DNA from: Progne subis subis
Taxonomy: Eukaryota; Chordata; Aves; Passeriformes; Hirundinidae
Direction of reading: 5' to 3'
Length of the DNA: 64,000 nucleotides
Assembly (NCBI GenBank): GCA_022316685.1
Contig: JAKJHU010000039.1
Location: forward strand, 1,736,001 to 1,800,000
This document shows, in pieces, positions 62,201-64,000 of the stretch. The notes beneath the pieces were generated by a model, which saw only the letters and a program-made list of their open reading frames with translations, ran no database searches and had not been told where the DNA came from. Every line of letters begins with the position of its first letter. Within the stretch, counting starts at the first letter, position 1. The translations under genes and the position numbers were made by a program.

Positions 62201-63906
62201 TGTGTATCAAGTCTCACTTTTTCCACTGCAGGTGTCTTAGGTGCCTGTGTAAACTTTGTAAAAAATTCTTTAAAACCTTTAAAAGACCTCTGGCAAGTAG
62301 GGTTTGACCCCAGGGAGCAGCTTTGCTTCTGCTAAGACATATTCAAACAACTCTAAGCCTTCACCTTTGTTTGGCCTGTCCCTGGAGTCGTAGCCAGTTG
62401 TTTTTCATCTCCTGTTGCTTCATAGTCAGTTTGTCATTTATGGATGGATTCCTCGTGGAAAGGCGGAAAGATTCCAGTTCCAGTGGCTGGGAAGAGATTT
62501 ATAGTGGGGTAAATTTATGCCAAATACTTATTATATTTATACCTGAGTTTGTCTTTCAGGAAAAATCGTTCATTTTAAGACCCCAGCTCTCAAAGACAGT
62601 CAATTAAATTACAATAACAAAATATACAAAGGGATATGTAATGTGTAAAAAATAATCCACATGTATTTGTGAGCAAACATCCATGTGAAGAAAGATGTCT
62701 GTGCATTGTTTTGTATGCACAAAGGTTAATTTACAATTTAGAAAACAGTTTTGCAGAATACGGACAAACAGACAGGAAAATGAATTGCTAATTCTAACTT
62801 CTATTAGCGGCCTGATGAACAGTAATGAACACTCATCAACTCAGGTCTAAAGTTGAAAACTTTCTTGAAAAATTCCATCAAGTTGATGACAAATTTTCAT
62901 TATTCAGAACAGAAGATATGCCAGGCTGGGTTTAATCCTTAAAAAAAGATTGGCTATTACACTAGAAAACCCAAACCCAAACCTTGCCTGTCAGCCTTGT
63001 GCAGCCTTGTTTATGCCTTCTAGGAATCACCCATGTTTCACGTGAGAACTAGCTAACCAAGTCTCAGTGTTGAAGGGACCACACATATTGCCATTATTTG
63101 TATACCACTGTGAAGAAAAAGGTTTCCATATTTTCTGTATGAAAGGGTTTAACACTGGACAACAGAGAAAAAATGTGAGAGGTTGTCAGTGGATTTCTAC
63201 TACTGTGGTTCAACAGGATATATTTCCTTTTAGTAAAAATATACAACCATAAAGGAGCTTAAACCCATATTTAATGCTCAATTTAATTTTGTCCTAGGTG
63301 CTGCAAACTGACCATTTTACAAAAGCCAGAGTGTATCAGGAAGGCAGTTATAACCTCGAATTTCTGTGTTTGATGTTTGGGTCAGGAAACTACAGTAGGG
63401 GGTGCAGTATGGGGTTTGCATTTAAGTTCTCAACAGAAATATAATTGTGATTTTGGTTCAACTGAGTACAGGAACTGGGGGAAAGATGGAATACATGCTT
63501 TCCAAAATGCACAGGAAAATCTGATCTGGCTTGTAGGTGAGGCCCAGAGACTCAGACAACGTTAAAAAAAGGACTTTTCTTCTTAGATTTTGCGCATCAG
63601 AAAGAATAATCCTTGGTAAGATAAAGTAGGATTAAGCAGCACGGCACTTTCATGAGAAGAAATTTATGTTGCACTTGCACTGCTGAAAATTCCTGCTAAT
63701 CAATCTGAAGAGCAACAATGATTTTTGCACCACATTTTCAAGAAGAAAAAGCAAAATTTTTTCAGAATCCTTTGTACTTCCCTACTTCTTACCTCCATTT
63801 TGGACTTAATAACACTGATTTCTCTCTCCATTTCTTCATGTCTTCGAATCAGGTTTTCCACACTTTCCACATCTTTTCCATAATCCAGTGCTTGCATCAA
63901 TACACT
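35214..63906 (-). CDS. SPTBN5: Beta-V spectrin, 3' part of gene (26 exons, 5' end outside window)
   Basis: Giant beta-spectrin that cross-links actin and membrane proteins and pairs with alpha-spectrin. Exons in transcript order: 63793-63906, 62365-62486, 61572-61734, 59539-59727, 58600-58677, 57012-57184, 55886-55976, 55114-55260, 53534-53671, 52537-52793, 52164-52350, 49550-49762, 48981-49177, 48157-48361, 47272-47466, 45991-46146, 45329-45546, 43517-43706, 42562-42738, 41550-41654, 39915-40526, 38889-38960, 37226-37312, 36747-36838, 36499-36584, 35214-35296. They join in one frame to 1448 codons plus stop. Repeats are marked by the helix-A tryptophan (e.g. EAWLAER, ESWLSSKEAF, DAWLSTK) and a following DYG or equivalent. 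The actin-binding CH domains and the N-terminal repeats lie beyond 64000. The convergent PLA2G4B neighbour, the linker plus PH domain at the C terminus and the divergent repeats favour SPTBN5 over SPTB/SPTBN1/2/4. No frameshift or stop was seen, so the gene appears intact here. One intron has a GC donor (61570-61571). Confidence 0.87.
35520..35765 (-). mobile_element. CR1 LINE fragment (ORF2 end)
   Basis: On the minus strand it translates to a decayed reverse-transcriptase C-terminal segment (VQRRAAKLEKGLE, RLRELGLLRLGK), typical of avian CR1. It lies between the last two SPTBN5 exons, in the same orientation as the gene. Confidence 0.85.
36499..36584 (-). CDS. SPTBN5: SPTBN5 PH domain, last part
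   Basis: Borders tttacag and gtatgt. Reads LRDGAEYFFAAPSQTLMEDW then LQSLQNNI. The Trp in the C-terminal helix is the invariant PH-domain tryptophan. Confidence 0.93.
36747..36838 (-). CDS. SPTBN5: SPTBN5 PH domain, third part
   Basis: Borders cttcag and gtgagt. Reads NVSTVLSLDISGAKCERLAN then YTRKENAFMLR, matching beta-spectrin PH strands 4-6 (ankyrin-free C terminus, 'KK..F.L'). Confidence 0.92.
37226..37312 (-). CDS. SPTBN5: SPTBN5 PH domain, second part
   Basis: Borders catgtag and gtaatt; 29 codons. Reads PHSRSWNSFYVKLDGLKLDF then YNDDEGATK. 'RSW...Y..L....L.FY.D' is the beta-spectrin PH core. Confidence 0.94.
38448..38533. repeat. T/G-rich low-complexity tract
   Basis: T runs up to about 14 broken by GG/GGG on the + strand, in a SPTBN5 intron (C/A-rich in the transcript). 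Confidence 0.9.
38889..38960 (-). CDS. SPTBN5: SPTBN5 PH domain, first part
   Basis: Borders gtcgcag and gtagaa; 24 codons. Contains MEGFLEKRDQLLP, the same opening as the PH domain of other beta-spectrins (MEGFL.RKHE). Confidence 0.92.
39915..40526 (-). CDS. SPTBN5: SPTBN5 linker exon, 204 codons, Ser/Pro/Thr-rich
   Basis: Borders gtcctacag and gtaagt. Opens REMNLLKQVDTEESEQKDKG, continuing the last partial repeat, then a basic stretch (RVPSLKRKPSDKR) and a long low-order region rich in Ser, Pro, Thr and Lys. It ends NTSS and joins in phase to the PH domain. Beta-spectrins have a variable disordered segment here. No domain is seen in it; SP/TP motifs are frequent, so phosphorylation is possible. 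Confidence 0.88.
40800..40860. repeat. T/G-rich low-complexity tract
   Basis: GTTTGTTTTTG-type repeats and T runs on the + strand, in the SPTBN5 intron before the linker exon. The rest of that intron (40527-41549) shows nothing recognisable. Confidence 0.88.
41550..41654 (-). CDS. SPTBN5: SPTBN5 last partial repeat, helix B
   Basis: Borders acttag and gtgagt; 35 codons. Reads DSVSEVEELLKKHHDFEKML then AAQEEKFAQLSRKTK. With the preceding exon it forms the two-helix partial repeat that, in other beta-spectrins, pairs with the single helix of alpha-spectrin. Confidence 0.93.
42562..42738 (-). CDS. SPTBN5: SPTBN5 end of final full repeat and helix A of partial repeat
   Basis: Borders tttttctag and gtgagt; 59 codons. 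Contains ELMKKVKESWDMRK, then EQAEAWLAAKESFLSDPSYG, the last helix-A tryptophan of the molecule. Confidence 0.94.
43517..43706 (-). CDS. SPTBN5: SPTBN5 spectrin repeat exon
   Basis: Borders ctgtag and gtgtgt. Reads AWANEMHALVISEEMANDVL, then HEEYKRETEKQW. The 'W.NEM.AL..S.E.A.DV.GAE' pattern is the most conserved repeat signature in beta-spectrins. Confidence 0.95.
43835..44443 (+). mobile_element. Solo LTR of an avian ERVL-like endogenous retrovirus
   Basis: About 609 bp from TG (tgtcctgatttccctggg) to CA. It carries TATATAAA at 44103-44110, a tgagcaattgaattgtgcat block, an AT/T-rich R-U5-like stretch and a final gactgaggggttaaatcac. These blocks resemble a common LTR type of neoavian birds. 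No internal retroviral genes adjoin it. Flanking 5-mers (attat/atata) do not match exactly, so the duplication has decayed or the edges are off. It lies antisense in a SPTBN5 intron. Confidence 0.75.
45329..45546 (-). CDS. SPTBN5: SPTBN5 spectrin repeat exon
   Basis: Borders tgttccag and gtacgt. Contains RDLGVIMKELERIRGDAWHL, then ECWENLDKKFLERKARL and YFNDCREL. The split Met codon with the 43706 exon fixes the donor at GAT|gtacgt. Confidence 0.93.
45991..46146 (-). CDS. SPTBN5: SPTBN5 spectrin repeat exon
   Basis: Borders attccag and gtaaga; 52 codons. Reads NLQAARQVHQYDHDVDEVKG, then WMQEKEAVV and EDYGYDLPGVQTLL. Confidence 0.93.
47272..47466 (-). CDS. SPTBN5: SPTBN5 spectrin repeat exon
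   Basis: Borders attctgcag and gtagga; 65 codons. Contains LEEKFKDFVNEMKPLG, SLNELASKLDKEGHSKMDVI and EMWEILCNAIQLR, a helix B-C pair. Confidence 0.92.
48157..48361 (-). CDS. SPTBN5: SPTBN5 spectrin repeat exon
   Basis: Borders ctttgcag and gtaaag. Contains QLYQFEREFQLVDAWLSTKL, then SDDYGQDLDDVE, a typical helix A with DYG turn. Confidence 0.93.
48749..48789 (+). repeat. A-tract plus (AAAT)n microsatellite
   Basis: Fourteen A, one G, then about six aaat units, in a SPTBN5 intron. Confidence 0.9.
48981..49177 (-). CDS. SPTBN5: SPTBN5 spectrin repeat exon
   Basis: Borders ttgtacag and gtagga. Reads LLEVEAWLAERSFILETSDY then GKNEESTQVLLRKLEATKLD. Helix A plus start of helix B. Confidence 0.94.
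49550..49762 (-). CDS. SPTBN5: SPTBN5 spectrin repeat exon
   Basis: Borders ctttccag and gtaaag; 71 codons. Contains NLENEINSRDALTKAVIGTG, GGHPASRKIIEHLKELE and SYEAHLFLNE, the helix B-C part of one repeat. Confidence 0.94.
49763..52163 (-). other. Intron of SPTBN5 (2.4 kb)
   Basis: AT-rich; the exons on either side join in phase (EKHQ|NLENE), so no coding exon is missing. No named repeat was recognised. Confidence 0.5.
52164..52350 (-). CDS. SPTBN5: SPTBN5 spectrin repeat exon
   Basis: Borders acctccag and gtagtg. Contains RLRDPLQERRGSLEASRLQY, FFRDVDEELAWVREKLPM and SSKDYGKSLATVQSLQEKHQ. Confidence 0.95.
52464..52509. repeat. 20-bp tandem duplication
   Basis: The unit aaaaaagctgataaaagtag occurs twice in a row and a third partial copy follows. 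It lies just downstream of the donor of the 52537-52793 exon (minus strand). Confidence 0.8.
52537..52793 (-). CDS. SPTBN5: SPTBN5 spectrin repeat exon
   Basis: Borders cttgcag and gtatgt; 257 bases. Contains GLHFQRNVEDTEKWLEGVEN, then LKKQEELEEDIAAHRDRLQE and ELEEKVDELVQR. Confidence 0.95.
53534..53671 (-). CDS. SPTBN5: SPTBN5 spectrin repeat exon
   Basis: Borders tgacacag and gtaatg; 46 codons. Contains EGEKMLHERHYAPEAILSRL, then LWEELIASCQDKWTKLQDAY, a helix B-C segment with the usual 'H.....I..RL..L...W..L' spacing. Confidence 0.94.
54100..54460. repeat. (GGAAA)n pentanucleotide array, 361 bp
   Basis: About 70 near-perfect GGAAA units with three short breaks (GGAAGGAAA-type near 54195, 54330 and an AAGAAGG near 54350). 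The + strand is pure purine. It lies in a SPTBN5 intron, so the transcript reads (TTTCC)n. Period 5 leaves all three + frames open, which explains the long Lys/Glu/Gly/Arg open frames seen here. Confidence 0.98.
55114..55260 (-). CDS. SPTBN5: SPTBN5 spectrin repeat exon
   Basis: Borders ccccacag and gtgaga; 49 codons. Reads VAAWIKEKNSIAQDDSWKDP, then NLQTKLQRHQTFQAEIMANR, helix A and the 'L..KL..H..F..E' of helix B. Confidence 0.95.
55886..55976 (-). CDS. SPTBN5: SPTBN5 spectrin repeat exon
   Basis: Borders catctcag and gtacaa. Reads KQRLLENAAARRHLLEESRL then LQKFLKNSFE, a helix C to helix A transition. Confidence 0.9.
57012..57184 (-). CDS. SPTBN5: SPTBN5 spectrin repeat exon
   Basis: Borders ctttccag and gtgaag. 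Reads DSVSSVESLQRKHTQFEKAL, then QMDKIDEMASFAQQL, NKHYDSENI. Near-canonical beta-spectrin helix B. Confidence 0.95.
58195..58356 (+). mobile_element. CR1 LINE 3' end fragment
   Basis: Contains gggcattgagcaacctgggc, gtgggaggtgtcccc, ggcagggggttgga and ggtcccttccaacccaaacc, ending in ttctatg repeats: the avian CR1 3' terminus. It sits antisense in a SPTBN5 intron. Confidence 0.93.
58600..58677 (-). CDS. SPTBN5: SPTBN5 spectrin repeat exon (26 codons)
   Basis: Borders ctgtacag and gtatgt. Reads KFYGYVEQIESWLSSKEAFL then ANEDLG, a helix A with the invariant Trp. Confidence 0.94.
59089..59168. repeat. T/G-rich low-complexity tract
   Basis: (GTTT)n and (GTTTTT)n with T runs on the + strand, in a SPTBN5 intron. 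Confidence 0.92.
59539..59727 (-). CDS. SPTBN5: SPTBN5 spectrin repeat exon
   Basis: Borders attttag and gtgagt; 63 codons. Contains EEIEARVERFNALSDYGKEL, HYATPEIHQSLSRLQQAW and WKEQYIKLFQAQDL. Confidence 0.95.
59728..61571 (-). other. Intron of SPTBN5 with GC donor
   Basis: About 1.8 kb, AT-rich, no repeat recognised. Its 5' splice site is AAG|gcaagt (minus strand, gc at 61570-61571) and its 3' site is attttag. Exons on both sides join in phase. Confidence 0.7.
61572..61734 (-). CDS. SPTBN5: SPTBN5 spectrin repeat exon ending at a GC donor
   Basis: Acceptor tgtggcag; donor AAG|gcaagt. Contains KEKLAASYQLQKFNLEMKEI, then LDWAQNTRALMEAG and NEAESMIEEHQERK. Only the GC donor keeps phase with the next exon. 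Confidence 0.92.
62365..62486 (-). CDS. SPTBN5: SPTBN5 spectrin repeat exon
   Basis: Borders ttcccag and gtgaag. Reads PLELESFRLSTRNPSINDKL then TMKQQEMKNNWLRLQGQAK, a helix B-C segment. Confidence 0.92.
62487..63792 (-). other. Intron of SPTBN5 (1.3 kb)
   Basis: AT-rich, between donor gtaaga (63792 side) and acceptor ttcccag. The flanking exons join in phase 0. Nothing else recognised. Confidence 0.5.
63793..63906 (-). CDS. SPTBN5: SPTBN5 spectrin repeat exon, most 5' in window
   Basis: Borders ccctctccag and gtaaga; 38 codons. Reads SVLMQALDYGKDVESVENLI then RRHEEMEREISVIKSKME, with the DYGKD...V..L..RHE signature. Further upstream exons lie beyond the right edge. Confidence 0.94.
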
Positions 63907-64000
63907 CTGGAGAGGGCAGTGGGATGTGCAAATGGTAAAGATGACACCAAACAAAAGGATCTATGTCTTAGGTATTTCAAAGAGCCTCCTCCTTCACCTC

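Noticed and set aside
1..64000. CRISPR arrays, bacterial-type operons, tRNA or rRNA genes
   Set aside because: No spaced direct-repeat array, no cloverleaf boxes and no rRNA-like sequence was recognised; the gene structure is that of a vertebrate.

Overview
The window is vertebrate genomic DNA, almost certainly from a bird. It contains CR1 LINE 3' ends with the usual avian end (a 'cccttccaacc' box followed by 'ttctatg'), a degenerate solo LTR of a kind familiar from avian ERVL elements, and introns of a few hundred bases to several kb. No bacterial-type gene, CRISPR array or operon is visible. Both genes are split into many short exons, and I rebuilt them by reading splice sites by eye and checking that the codon phase carries across every junction.

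Layout. 1-2580 is upstream flank with no gene recognised. 2581-29726 (+) holds a complete cytosolic phospholipase A2 gene of group IV, best called PLA2G4B. It has a TATA-box first exon at about 2610-2727 and 19 further coding exons from 8734 to 29726. The product is a C2 domain followed by a patatin-like cPLA2 lipase with the GASGS nucleophile motif, the glycine-rich oxyanion loop, the catalytic aspartate in a DVG motif and a polybasic C-terminal tail. 29727-35213 is the intergenic stretch between two converging genes. 35214-63906 (-) holds the 3' part of a beta-V spectrin gene (SPTBN5): 26 exons and 1448 codons before the stop, with the 5' part lying beyond the right edge. It encodes about ten complete spectrin repeats with partial ones at each end, the final partial repeat that pairs with alpha-spectrin in other beta-spectrins, a single-exon Ser/Pro/Thr/Lys-rich linker of 204 residues, a PH domain spread over four exons, and a short tail exon followed by AATAAA.

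The tail-to-tail order PLA2G4B(+)/SPTBN5(-) is the order known in mammals, where JMJD7-PLA2G4B converges on SPTBN5. This supports both names. The two genes are not known to work in one pathway: one releases fatty acids and lysophospholipids from membranes, the other is a giant cytoskeletal cross-linker. JMJD7 is not recognisable in the 2.5 kb upstream.

Repeats are modest: three CR1 fragments, one solo LTR antisense inside a SPTBN5 intron, a 361-bp (GGAAA)n array, a 48-base A tract 92 bp before a PLA2G4B exon, six T/G-rich low-complexity tracts all with T/G on the + strand, and small tandem duplications. I found no convincing undescribed system. The points most worth checking are a GC-AG intron, the alternative ends of both proteins, the spectrin linker and the repeat arrays.
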